Source: Campylobacter sp. RM12651
GTDB taxonomy: Bacteria > Campylobacterota > Campylobacteria > Campylobacterales > Campylobacteraceae
Reading direction: 5' to 3'
Length of the DNA: 64,000 nt
NCBI RefSeq assembly: GCF_022369475.1
Contig: NZ_CP059600.1
Coordinates: forward strand, 1,178,001-1,242,000
Part shown: positions 45,443-53,866 of the stretch, piece by piece
How positions within the stretch are numbered: position 1 is the stretch's first letter
How the letters are laid out: the number at the start of each line of letters is the position of its first letter
Translations under genes and position numbers: made by a program
The notes under the pieces: generated by a model
Databases searched by the model: none
Told to the model about the DNA's origin: nothing
The model's input: the letters and a program-made list of their open reading frames with translations, nothing else

Positions 45443-46946
45443 CAAAATCATTAAAATAAGCGAAATAAATCAAAGCATTGTAATACCGATTTATCAAAGG
45501 TTATATGAATGGGATAAAGAGCAAATAAGAACACTTTTAGATGATATTTTAAACGCAAACGAAGAATATTTCATAGGCACAATTACAACTAGCTTAAGAA
45601 ATAATGAATTAATAATAATTGACGGGCAACAAAGGCTTAGCACTATATTTTTCTTATGTGCTTATATGTGCTATGAAAATAACAAAATGCAAAAAGCTGA
45701 AGGAGAATTTGCAAATGCTTTTAATTTTGCGTATTTAGAAAATGAATGTAGATTTAAAATGCCTTTAAGAGAAGATATAACAGATGCTATTTGGGATTAT
45801 GATTTTAATAATTTAGGCGAGAATATAGACAATGCCTTTAATACTTTTGAAGAGTATTTTAAATACAACGATATGTCAAAATTAAACGAAAACCTTTTTG
45901 AAAATATAAAAATTAATTTAGTAATTTTAGATGATAATTTAGGCGAATATTTTTTAACTATGAATAGCAATTTAATTCAATTAAATCCAAGTGATATTTT
46001 AAAATCATATTTACTAAATCTCTTAAAAGATGATGATAAATATTTTTATTATTCAAATATTTTAAATGAATGTATGCAAATGGATAAAATAGCTGATTTT
46101 AATACAGAATACAAAGCTCTTAGTATAGATGATATTTTAAATACCAAAAATCATGAAAATAATATAAAAATATACGAAAGCCTTATTGATTACCCTACTT
46201 TTGTTTTGCATATTTTTAGGATTTTATTTGGAGATGAAATTAAAATTGATAAAACAAAATTCTTAGAAAATACTTGGAATAAAATAGAGCAAACAAAAGA
46301 AAACGCCATAAAAATAATAAATGCTTTAAAAGAATATAGAATTATTTTTGATAGAAGAAGTGTTAGAAAAACTCACGAAGATTATAAGCTTTTAGGAGAT
46401 TTAAAGGATGCTAAGCTTGAATTGTTTTTAAATTATTTAAGAGTAGCTAGAAATCCTAGTGAATATTTAGAAACTTTACTAACTTGTAAAAGTGATGAAG
46501 ATTTATTTAAAGAGCTAAAAAACCTAGATGATAATCTAGCAAAAAACGACAATCTTGATGATTTAAATTATAATCATCAAAATATTGTTTATTGGTTACA
46601 ACGCTATGAATACTATCTAATGCAAGATGTTGATTTTAAAAACAACTATAAAAATTACATTGCAAATTACCGCTTTAGAGATATTAATTCAGTTGAGCAT
46701 ATTTACCCACAAAGCAAAAGTAAAATTGATGACTTAGGCAATTTAGCCGTAATAAGTGATAGTGAAAATTCACAATTTAGCGATAAAGATTTTAATAAAA
46801 AGAAAAATATTTTTCAAAATTTCATAAATGAAAAAATAATAATTAGTCTAAAATTATTAGAAGTCTATTCTAAAAATAGCTGGGATTTAGAAGAAATTAA
46901 TGCCTATCATAAAAAAATGCTAGATATTTTAAATAATTCCTTTTAA
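45435..46946 (+). CDS. DUF262-DUF1524 (GmrSD-like) protein with HNH-type nuclease domain
   Basis: 503 residues. The N-terminal DUF262 domain has VIPIYQRLYEWDKEQIRTLLDDIL, EYFIGTITTS and IIIDGQQRLSTIFFL. The C-terminal domain (about 405-500) has DUF1524 features: NSVEHIYPQSK, LGNLAVISDSENSQFS and a following lysine-rich helix, the His-Asn core of an HNH-like nuclease. This combination is that of GmrSD-type type IV restriction enzymes and SspE-like effectors. Paired with a DUF262-only protein upstream and overlapping by 8 bp, it forms a two-gene candidate defence module between mnmH and dnaE. Confidence 0.8.
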   Translation: MNSKIIKISEINQSIVIPIYQRLYEWDKEQIRTLLDDILNANEEYFIGTITTSLRNNELIIIDGQQRLSTIFFLCAYMCYENNKMQKAEGEFANAFNFAYLENECRFKMPLREDITDAIWDYDFNNLGENIDNAFNTFEEYFKYNDMSKLNENLFENIKINLVILDDNLGEYFLTMNSNLIQLNPSDILKSYLLNLLKDDDKYFYYSNILNECMQMDKIADFNTEYKALSIDDILNTKNHENNIKIYESLIDYPTFVLHIFRILFGDEIKIDKTKFLENTWNKIEQTKENAIKIINALKEYRIIFDRRSVRKTHEDYKLLGDLKDAKLELFLNYLRVARNPSEYLETLLTCKSDEDLFKELKNLDDNLAKNDNLDDLNYNHQNIVYWLQRYEYYLMQDVDFKNNYKNYIANYRFRDINSVEHIYPQSKSKIDDLGNLAVISDSENSQFSDKDFNKKKNIFQNFINEKIIISLKLLEVYSKNSWDLEEINAYHKKMLDILNNSF

Positions 46947-46949
46947 GCT

Positions 46950-47012
46950 AAATACAAAATTATTTAAAATTCCATAAAAAATATTAAGAATTTAAAATAG
47001 ATTTTGTGTTTA
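46950..47012 (+). terminator. Imperfect hairpin after the DUF262 pair
   Basis: AAATACAAAATTATTTAAAATTC pairs imperfectly with GAATTTAAAATAGATTTTGTGTTT (about 23 of 26 positions) around a 13-nt loop, followed by AAAAAGTCTTT. It lies just after the second DUF262 stop and before dnaE. Confidence 0.45.
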
Positions 47013-47058
47013 AAAAGTCTTTAGATAAAACGACTAAAATAGCCCTAAAGGATAAATT

Positions 47059-50000
47059 ATGGATTTTACACATTTACATTTACATACAGAATATTCGCTT
47101 TTAGATGGCGCAAATAAAATTGATGAATTAGCAAAAAGATTAAAAGAGTTAAATTTTAAATCTTGTGCAATAACTGATCACGGGGTTATGTTTGGAGCAA
47201 TTCATTTTTATAAAAGTATGAAAAAGCACGGAATTAAGCCTATTATTGGATTTGAAGGCTACTTGCACGATGATGATGATTTAAGCAGCACTGCAACCAA
47301 TCGCCGTTGGCATATATGTTTATTTGCTAAAAATCAAAAAGGCTATGAAAACCTTATGTATCTTACTTCAAGAGCTCATATAGATGGTTTTTATTATCGC
47401 CCTAGAATTAATAAAAAATTATTAAAAGAATATAGCGAAGGTATAATTTGTAGCTCTGCTTGTCTTGCAGGTGAGATTAATTGGCATTTAAATGATAAAG
47501 AAGTTCGTCGCAATGGAAAAACAAATGCTGATATGGGTGCTAAAGGCTATGAAGGTGCAAAAGCAGCCGCACTTTGGTATAAAGAAGTTTTTGGAGATGA
47601 TTTTTATCTTGAAATTATGAGAATGGGTATAAATTCTCAATTAAATATAGATACAAATATACTTAAATTAGGAAGAGAATTAGGCATAAAAGTAATAGCT
47701 ACAAACGATTCGCATTATACTTATAAAGATAGGGCTCAAGCTCAAAATATCTTTATGGCAATTAGCACAGGAGATATTGTAGGGGTTGATCCTGAAAGTG
47801 ATGAAGCCAAAAAAGACAATGGCTTAAGACATACAATGAGTGAAATCTATGTAAAAAGCGCTGAAGAAATGCACGAATTATTCCTTGATGTGCCTGAAGT
47901 TGTGCAAAATACTCAAGAAATAGTTGATAAATGCAATTTAGAGCTAAACTTAGGAAACCCTACTCCACCAAATTTTAAATTCGCTCTTGAATACGCTGAA
48001 AAAATCGGCTTAGAATTGCCTAGTCAAGATATGTTTAGCTTTAGCAATGATGATGTATTATTTGAAAGGCTTTGTTGGGATGGGCTTAATAAGCGTTTAG
48101 TATATATTGATGAGAGCAAACACGAAACCTATAAAGAGCGTTTAAGAACTGAAATCAACATTATTAAAAATATGCGTTTTAGTGGTTATATGCTAATCGT
48201 TCATGATTTTATAAAAGCTGCTAAGGATATGGGTATTCCTGTTGGACCTGGTAGGGGCTCTGCTGCAGGTTCATTGGTATCGTTTTGTTTAGAAATAACC
48301 GACCTTGACCCACTTCCTTATAATCTACTTTTTGAGCGTTTTTTAAATCCTGAGCGTGTATCTATGCCTGATATTGATGTGGATTTTTGTCAAAATAGGC
48401 GTGAAGAAGTAATTGATTATGTTGTAAAAAAATATGGTCGCTATAACGTAGCTCAAGTAATTACCTTTGGTAAATTACTTGCAAAAGGTGTTATTCGTGA
48501 TGTTGCAAGGGTTTGTGATTTACGCATAAAAGATGCTGATACTTTAGCAAAATTAGTCCCTGATGAGCTAAAAATCACTCTAAAAGATGCTTACGAAAAA
48601 AACCCTGATATTAAGGCTTTCATTGAAGATTTAGACAATCGTGCAGAGTATAAAAATATAGTTTGCCACCCTGATGATGTAAGGGGCAAAAGCAAAATCG
48701 GAACTAGGGTTTGGGAGTATTCATTAGCACTTGAAGGACTTAATAGAAACGCAGGAATGCACGCTGCTGGAGTGGTAATTTCAAACGAAGAATTATGGAA
48801 AAAAACCCCATTGTTTAAACAACCAAAATCAGACGCATTAGTAACTCAATATATGAAAGATTATCTTGAAGATGTTGATTTGATTAAGTTTGACTTCTTA
48901 GGACTTAAAACTTTAACCGTTATTGATAATGCTATAAAACTCATTAAAAAACGCCATAATATAGATATAGACTGGAACAAAATTGATGTAAATGATAAAG
49001 GCGTTTATGATTTAATTCAAACAGGAAATACTCTTGGGATTTTTCAAATAGAAAGCTCGGGAATGCAGGATTTAAATGCTAGGCTTAAGCCAACTTGCTT
49101 TGAAGACTTAATCGCTGTTTTAGCACTTTATCGCCCAGGGCCACTTGATAGTGGAATGGTTGATGATTTTATAGATATTAAGCACGGAAGAAAACCAGCT
49201 GTATATGCTTTCCCTGAATTAAAGCCTATTTTAGAGCCAACTTATGGAGTTATTGTATATCAAGAGCAAGTTATGCAAGTAGTTCAAACCATTGGTGGAT
49301 TTAGCTTAGGTGGAGCTGATTTGGTTCGTCGTGCTATGGGTAAGAAAAAGCTTGAAGAAATGGTAAAATTAAAAGGAGAATATCTAGAAGGTGCTATAAA
49401 ACAAGGCTTTGATGAGAAAAAGGCTGATGATTTATGGGAGCTTATTTTAAAATTTGCTGAATACGGCTTTAACAAATCTCACTCAGCAGCCTATGCTCTA
49501 GTAGCCTTTCAGACTGCTTATCTTAAAAAATATTATGAAACAGAATTTATGGCAGCATTACTAACTAGCGAAGAAGGAAAAGTTGAAAAAATAGAAAAAT
49601 ATAAAGATGAGCTAGATAGATTAGGAATAGAGCTTTTACCACCTAATATAAACGATGGCACAAGGGAATTTAACGTTACTATAAAAGATGGAAAAGCTGC
49701 TATTGTCTATGGACTTGGCTCAATTAAGAGCTTTGGAATTCCTAGTGCTGAAGGACTTGCAAAAGCTAGGGGAAATAAGCCATTTAGCGATATGAAAGAC
49801 TTTATTGCAAGGGCTGATGCTGCTTATATGAATAAAAAAGGCTTAGAAGCTTTAGCTAAGACGGGTTGTTTTGAATGTATTGGGATTAATAGAAAAAGTG
49901 CTTTAAATGCAATTGATTATATTATTAATGAGTTTAAAGCAAAAAAAGAGCATGATAAAAGATTGCAAGAGAGTTTATTTTCTCAATTTGAAACAGAATA

Positions 50001-51234
50001 TCATAGTAGTATTGATATTACAAACCAAGAAGAATTTAGCGTAGCAGAATTAGCCGAGTTTGATAAAGAATATTTAGGAATATATCTTGGCTCACACCCG
50101 CTAGATGAGTTTAAAAAAGAAATTAAATCAATTGAGCATTATAAAAGTAGTGATTTTGAGAATTTAGATGATGGGGAATATCAAGCATTTTGCTTAGGAA
50201 TTATTGAAGAAGTTGATTTTAAACAAAGCAAAAGCGGTAAAAGCTATGCAAATATTAAAGCGCTTGATTATTATTCAAATTTTAATATTTTATGTTTTAA
50301 CCCTGATTTAATAGATGTTTTAGCATCAAAATATAAAGCAATGAACCTAGCAGCTCAAGATGTAAAAACCAAAAAATCTCTTTACGCATTTATTTTAAAT
50401 CTTAAAAGAGATAATGCAAAAAATACTTTATTTTTAAATAATTTAATAGAAGTAAATGCTAGTGAAATAGGTGTAAATACTGATGATAAAAACGCTCTTG
50501 GATATGAAGTGTTTAGTAAAAAGGGTGGTAAGAAAATTAAGGGCGATATTAAAAGATTTTCTCATCTAACTCAAAATATTGAATACTTAAAAAGTAGCGA
50601 TTTTAACAAGGCTGATTATGGAGATTACAATGCTTTTTGCTTAGGAATAGTAACTGAAGCAGAATTTAAAGTAAGCAAAAAAAATAAAGCCTTTGCTAAG
50701 CTTAAAGTGGTTGATGAAGGTGGAGAATTTGATATTTTATGCTTTAATGATGAAGTGTATAAAAAGCTAGAAAATGAGTTTTTTAGTAAAGAAAAAGAAG
50801 AGAATTTATATGGATTTGAAGTTAGTTTAAGAGCTGATGAGAATGGAGTTGGGGTATTTATTGATGATTTTTTCTTAATTACTAACGAGCTTATAAAAGA
50901 GCCAAGTGAGAATAAAAACTCATTAGGTTATGTGGTATTTGAAAAACGAATAGCAAAACCAAGAAGGCAGTATTCTAAAGAAAATAAAGAAGAATTCACG
51001 CAAAACCCAAAAGCCTTTGAAGGAGAATTCATACAAATTGATTTATTAAATATCAGTGCAGAGATTTTGCAAGAAATCACAAGATTGATTAAAGAAAATT
51101 TAAGTCAAAATGTAAGTGCAAAAGAAATAGTTTTAGAATTTTTAGATGATTCTTGTGTGAATAAGTATTCAAGAAGATTTGGTTTAAATAATGAAGCTAT
51201 AGAGAAAATAAAGGAATTATCAAAAATTAGCTAA
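47059..51234 (+). CDS. dnaE: DNA polymerase III alpha subunit, with duplicated C-terminal OB-type region
   Basis: 1391 residues; other Campylobacterota DnaE proteins are about 1200. The N-terminal PHP domain (FTHLHLHTEYSLLDGANK, AITDHGVMFGAIHF), palm acidic motif PDIDVDFCQNRREEVIDYV (about 440) and GPGRGSAAGSLVSF are intact, so the enzyme is active. The extra length is a tandem repeat: about residues 1027-1159 (HYKSSDFENLDDGEYQAFCLG ... ALGYEVF) and 1176-1304 (YLKSSDFNKADYGDYNAFCLG ... SLGYVVF) are clearly homologous. Each contains an OB-fold-like pattern (IKALDYYSNFNILCFN / LKVVDEGGEFDILCFN). A basic linker and a C-terminal domain follow. Confidence 0.95.
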   Translation: MDFTHLHLHTEYSLLDGANKIDELAKRLKELNFKSCAITDHGVMFGAIHFYKSMKKHGIKPIIGFEGYLHDDDDLSSTATNRRWHICLFAKNQKGYENLMYLTSRAHIDGFYYRPRINKKLLKEYSEGIICSSACLAGEINWHLNDKEVRRNGKTNADMGAKGYEGAKAAALWYKEVFGDDFYLEIMRMGINSQLNIDTNILKLGRELGIKVIATNDSHYTYKDRAQAQNIFMAISTGDIVGVDPESDEAKKDNGLRHTMSEIYVKSAEEMHELFLDVPEVVQNTQEIVDKCNLELNLGNPTPPNFKFALEYAEKIGLELPSQDMFSFSNDDVLFERLCWDGLNKRLVYIDESKHETYKERLRTEINIIKNMRFSGYMLIVHDFIKAAKDMGIPVGPGRGSAAGSLVSFCLEITDLDPLPYNLLFERFLNPERVSMPDIDVDFCQNRREEVIDYVVKKYGRYNVAQVITFGKLLAKGVIRDVARVCDLRIKDADTLAKLVPDELKITLKDAYEKNPDIKAFIEDLDNRAEYKNIVCHPDDVRGKSKIGTRVWEYSLALEGLNRNAGMHAAGVVISNEELWKKTPLFKQPKSDALVTQYMKDYLEDVDLIKFDFLGLKTLTVIDNAIKLIKKRHNIDIDWNKIDVNDKGVYDLIQTGNTLGIFQIESSGMQDLNARLKPTCFEDLIAVLALYRPGPLDSGMVDDFIDIKHGRKPAVYAFPELKPILEPTYGVIVYQEQVMQVVQTIGGFSLGGADLVRRAMGKKKLEEMVKLKGEYLEGAIKQGFDEKKADDLWELILKFAEYGFNKSHSAAYALVAFQTAYLKKYYETEFMAALLTSEEGKVEKIEKYKDELDRLGIELLPPNINDGTREFNVTIKDGKAAIVYGLGSIKSFGIPSAEGLAKARGNKPFSDMKDFIARADAAYMNKKGLEALAKTGCFECIGINRKSALNAIDYIINEFKAKKEHDKRLQESLFSQFETEYHSSIDITNQEEFSVAELAEFDKEYLGIYLGSHPLDEFKKEIKSIEHYKSSDFENLDDGEYQAFCLGIIEEVDFKQSKSGKSYANIKALDYYSNFNILCFNPDLIDVLASKYKAMNLAAQDVKTKKSLYAFILNLKRDNAKNTLFLNNLIEVNASEIGVNTDDKNALGYEVFSKKGGKKIKGDIKRFSHLTQNIEYLKSSDFNKADYGDYNAFCLGIVTEAEFKVSKKNKAFAKLKVVDEGGEFDILCFNDEVYKKLENEFFSKEKEENLYGFEVSLRADENGVGVFIDDFFLITNELIKEPSENKNSLGYVVFEKRIAKPRRQYSKENKEEFTQNPKAFEGEFIQIDLLNISAEILQEITRLIKENLSQNVSAKEIVLEFLDDSCVNKYSRRFGLNNEAIEKIKELSKIS

Positions 51235-51253
51235 AAAATTAATATTTAAATTC

Positions 51254-51300
51254 TAGTGGATAAAGAATTTATAAAATAAACTATAAGACTTTATCCACTA
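51254..51300. terminator. 12-bp inverted repeat after dnaE, with DnaA-box-like arms
   Basis: TAGTGGATAAAG and CTTTATCCACTA are perfect inverted copies separated by 23 bp, 20 bp after the dnaE stop. A terminator is the simplest reading, although no strong U-tract follows. The arms contain TTATCCACT, one base from the DnaA box TTATCCACA, in both orientations. The surrounding 51235-51736 gap otherwise holds gene remnants (see below). Confidence 0.45.
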
Positions 51301-51421
51301 AATAATCTTTTAATTTTATAACTAACTTAGATAAAAGTAAAAGAATTTAAAACATAGATTTTTAATAAGTCCTTATTAAGTATAAAATGCTAGTTAAGTA
51401 ACATAAAATAAGTTGTATAAA

Positions 51422-51512
51422 AATTTTAAAAAAGCTTTAGAATTAGGCGTTTGCTAGTATTTTTTAAAGTTAGATAAGACTTAAAGCTTTCAAAACTAAA
51501 ATAGATTTTTCT
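51422..51512 (+). pseudogene. Degenerate fragment of the MDR oxidoreductase
   Basis: TTAGAATTAGGCGTTTGC and the flanking bases match 53281-53325 of the intact oxidoreductase gene, and CTTAAAGCTTTCAAAACTAAA matches about 53473-53495; roughly 140 bp in between are missing. The codon after Cys is TAG instead of GAG, so it cannot be translated. It shows that a second copy of this gene once lay upstream of the Sel1 gene. Confidence 0.75.
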
Positions 51513-51533
51513 TACATGGTTTAAACTGATTAG

Positions 51534-51683
51534 CTAAGTGTAAGCTCTCATAAAGCAAACCAATCAGCTAAAACAAGTGTGCTTAAAACCTTTGCTTGTT
51601 ATGATTTTTATAAAAAAAGCAATACGCAAAAATACCTAAAAGAATACGAAAATCAAATTCTAAACAAAATAATAAATGCTTAA
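51534..51683 (+). pseudogene. 49-codon remnant ORF (3' end of an unknown gene)
   Basis: An open frame without a start codon reads ...SSHKANQSAKTSVLKTFACYD then FYKKSNTQKYLKEYENQILNK and IINA before TAA at 51681. Protein-like composition and codon use suggest the tail of a lost gene. The family is not recognised. Confidence 0.35.
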
Positions 51684-51736
51684 AATAATAATTAAAATAA
51701 CAAATTAGTATAATTTACTTCCAAAAAGAAGATATA

Positions 51737-52504
51737 TTGAAAAAGTTATTGTGTTTTATACTTTTAAGCATTTGCATTATCGGTTGTTCTAAAACAAATA
51801 TGCTAGAAAAAATCAAATGCGATCAAGATGATTACATTGCTTGCGTTCTCTTAGGTTATAATTATAAAGATAATTATGGTTATCAAAAGGCTGCACAACT
51901 AGCTACAAAAGCTTGTAATGATGAAGATTTTGAAGCTTGCTATCATTTAGGAGTTTTATATGAAAACGCACAAGGAGTAGAGCAAGATTATACTAAAGCA
52001 TTTAATCTTTATAAAAAATCTTGCGAAGGTGGGTTTATTTATAGTTGTAATAATTTAGCTGGTTTATATGTTAGCGGAAATGGCACAAAACAAGACTATG
52101 CAAAAGCAGTAAAGCTTTATACTAAAACTTGTAGTGATGAGTATGCTGTTAGCTGTTATAATTTGGGATTTTTATATAATGTTGGAGTGGGTGTAAAGCA
52201 AGATTATACAAAAGCAATTCAATTTTATACAAAAGCTTGCGATAAAAACTATGCGAGTGCTTGTAGTAATTTAGGAACTTTATACCAAAAAGGTGAAGGT
52301 GAAAAACAAGATTTTGTTAAGGCTGTAATATTCTATCATAAAGCTTGTGAGAAAAATAATGCAATAGGTTGTATCAATTTAGGGTTTATGTATTTTAAAG
52401 GACAAGGTATAAAACAAGATACTCAAATAGCTAAACATTTTTTCAATAAAGCTTGTGATTTAGGCAACAATATAGGTTGTGAGAATGCTATGCAACTTAA
52501 ATAA
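51737..52504 (+). CDS. Cysteine-rich Sel1-repeat lipoprotein (HcpA-like)
   Basis: 255 residues from a TTG start (MKKLLCFILLSICIIGC). The hydrophobic leader ends in a lipobox-like IIGC followed by Ser, so the mature protein is probably a lipoprotein. At least six Sel1-like repeats of about 36 residues follow, each with a Cys pair (for example ACYHLGVLYENAQGVEQDYTKA, SCYNLGFLYNVGVGVKQDYTKA), the pattern of Helicobacter cysteine-rich Hcp proteins, where the Cys pairs form disulfides. Exported, function unknown. It stands alone between gene remnants, which suggests acquired or relocated DNA. Confidence 0.88.
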   Translation: MKKLLCFILLSICIIGCSKTNMLEKIKCDQDDYIACVLLGYNYKDNYGYQKAAQLATKACNDEDFEACYHLGVLYENAQGVEQDYTKAFNLYKKSCEGGFIYSCNNLAGLYVSGNGTKQDYAKAVKLYTKTCSDEYAVSCYNLGFLYNVGVGVKQDYTKAIQFYTKACDKNYASACSNLGTLYQKGEGEKQDFVKAVIFYHKACEKNNAIGCINLGFMYFKGQGIKQDTQIAKHFFNKACDLGNNIGCENAMQLK

Positions 52505-52653
52505 ATATATTTAATTATTTTTAACTAAAAAATCTATATAAAAATAGTGATTTAATGTAATTGCTATATATAAATTTAACTAAAATAAGAGATTAAAAAA
52601 CTTTTTTCAAGTGAAAATGTCTAGATAATGCTACAAGATATAAATAGAATTAA

Positions 52654-52758
52654 ATAAGAGTTTTCGTTTCTAGCAAATCTAAAGGCTATGACATTCAAGA
52701 ATTTGTAATGCGAGATTTTAATGATTATGTATATATAATTGCAGAAAAAAATAATTAA
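52654..52758 (+). pseudogene. Remnant ORF upstream of the oxidoreductase
   Basis: A start-less frame reads IRVFVSSKSKGYDIQEFVMR then DFNDYVYIIAEKNN and stops at 52756. It looks like the last 34 residues of a protein gene of unknown family. The 270-bp spacer 52505-52773 holds nothing else that I recognise. Confidence 0.35.
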
Positions 52759-52773
52759 ATTTAAAGGGAAATT

Positions 52774-53736
52774 ATGAAAGCAGCAGTTTTAAATAATTTT
52801 AAAAGTGATTTAGAAATAAAAGAAATTGATATTCCAAAAATAACAGATGATGAAGTTTTAATTAAAGTAACTTATGCAGCCGTAAATCCACTAGATAATC
52901 TTATAAAAGATGGCGCACTAAATATAATAACTCCTTATAAATTACCACTAATTTTAGGCAATGAATTAGTAGGAGTTATAACTAGCATAGGTAAAAATGT
53001 AAAAAAATTTAAAGTTGGGGATAGAGTTTATGCAATGTGTGAAAAAGCATTTGCTGAATATGTAGCGATAAATCATAAGTATATAGCAAAAGTGCCTGAA
53101 TATTTAAAAGATGATGAAGCAGCTTGCGTGCCACTAGTCTCTTTAACATTTTTACAAGCTATTAAATTAATGAATGCTAAAAATGAAAACTCAATATTTA
53201 TTTCTGGAGCTAGTGGGAGTTTTGGAAATCTTGCTTTGCCACTTGCAAAAGAGTTTAAAATATATGCTAGTGGAAATGCTAATTTTAAGCAAAAAGCCTT
53301 AGAATTAGGCGTTTGCGAGTATTTTACAAAAAGCGATGATTATACAAAAATTAAAGTAGATTTTGTAATAGATTGCATTGGTAAAAATGAAACTTTTAAG
53401 CAGTTTAAAATCCTAAATAAAGGCGGAAAGCTAGTATCTTTAAAGGGTATGCCTGATATGAAATTTGCTAAAAGCTTAAAGCTTTCAAAACTAAAGCAAA
53501 TTTTATTTTATTTTGCAGGACTTAAGCTAAACAATGCAGCTAAAAAAGTAGGCTGTGAGTATCATTTTATGTTTGTTAATAAAAACGGCGAAGAACTTAA
53601 GCAAATATCTTCTATGCTAGATAATATAAAATACCGCCCATCAGTCGGTGAGATTTTTAGCCTAAATGATATAAACCAAGCTTTAAAAAGTGTAAAAAAT
53701 AACAATAAAATCGGTAAGGTTTTAATTAGACTTTAG
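52774..53736 (+). CDS. Zinc-free MDR-type NADPH:quinone oxidoreductase-like protein
   Basis: 320 residues. The N-terminal GroES-like domain shows YAAVNPLDNLIKDGAL, ILGNELVGVITSIGKNVKKFKVGDRVY; the nucleotide-binding domain shows FISGASGSFGNLALPLAKEF. The catalytic-zinc Cys/His ligands of alcohol dehydrogenases are absent, so quinone reductase or enoyl reductase-type chemistry is likely; the substrate is unknown. AAAGGGAA precedes ATG. Its last 155 bp are repeated at 56314-56469 beyond the restriction-modification genes, and a degenerate fragment lies at 51422, so this gene has been involved in local rearrangement. Confidence 0.85.
   Translation: MKAAVLNNFKSDLEIKEIDIPKITDDEVLIKVTYAAVNPLDNLIKDGALNIITPYKLPLILGNELVGVITSIGKNVKKFKVGDRVYAMCEKAFAEYVAINHKYIAKVPEYLKDDEAACVPLVSLTFLQAIKLMNAKNENSIFISGASGSFGNLALPLAKEFKIYASGNANFKQKALELGVCEYFTKSDDYTKIKVDFVIDCIGKNETFKQFKILNKGGKLVSLKGMPDMKFAKSLKLSKLKQILFYFAGLKLNNAAKKVGCEYHFMFVNKNGEELKQISSMLDNIKYRPSVGEIFSLNDINQALKSVKNNNKIGKVLIRL
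53574..53728. repeat. Long direct repeat flanking the R-M unit, left copy
   Basis: From TGTTAATAAAAA to GGTTTTAATTA, the last part of the oxidoreductase gene. The right copy is 56314-56469. By eye the two differ at about four positions in 155 bp. Confidence 0.9.
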
Positions 53737-53744
53737 GAGGTTTT

Positions 53745-53807
53745 ATGGCAAGTAGTAGACGCAGCAAAAACACTTCACAATTTTCAATAATTAGTATAAA
53801 ATTATGA
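53745..53807 (+). pseudogene. Truncated gene start after the oxidoreductase
   Basis: TTAGGAGG lies 5-6 bp before an ATG whose frame reads MASSRRSKNTSQFSIIS and stops after 20 residues. The strong ribosome binding site directly after the oxidoreductase stop suggests a former downstream gene cut off at the left edge of the R-M unit. Confidence 0.35.
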
Positions 53808-53845
53808 TTAAATTATTTTAATTTAATATAATTATTGTCAAAGAA

Positions 53846-53851
53846 TATAAT
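53846..53851 (+). promoter_or_regulatory. -10 element for the endonuclease gene
   Basis: A consensus TATAAT lies 16 bp before the ATG of the HNH gene, preceded by AT-rich DNA with no -35. AAGGAAA follows as ribosome binding site. Confidence 0.4.
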
Positions 53852-53866
53852 TTAAGGAAATTTGTT

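Noticed and set aside
51254-51300. Replication origin near dnaE
   Set aside because: Only two imperfect DnaA-box-like sites and no dnaA gene or box cluster; a hairpin at a gene end is simpler.
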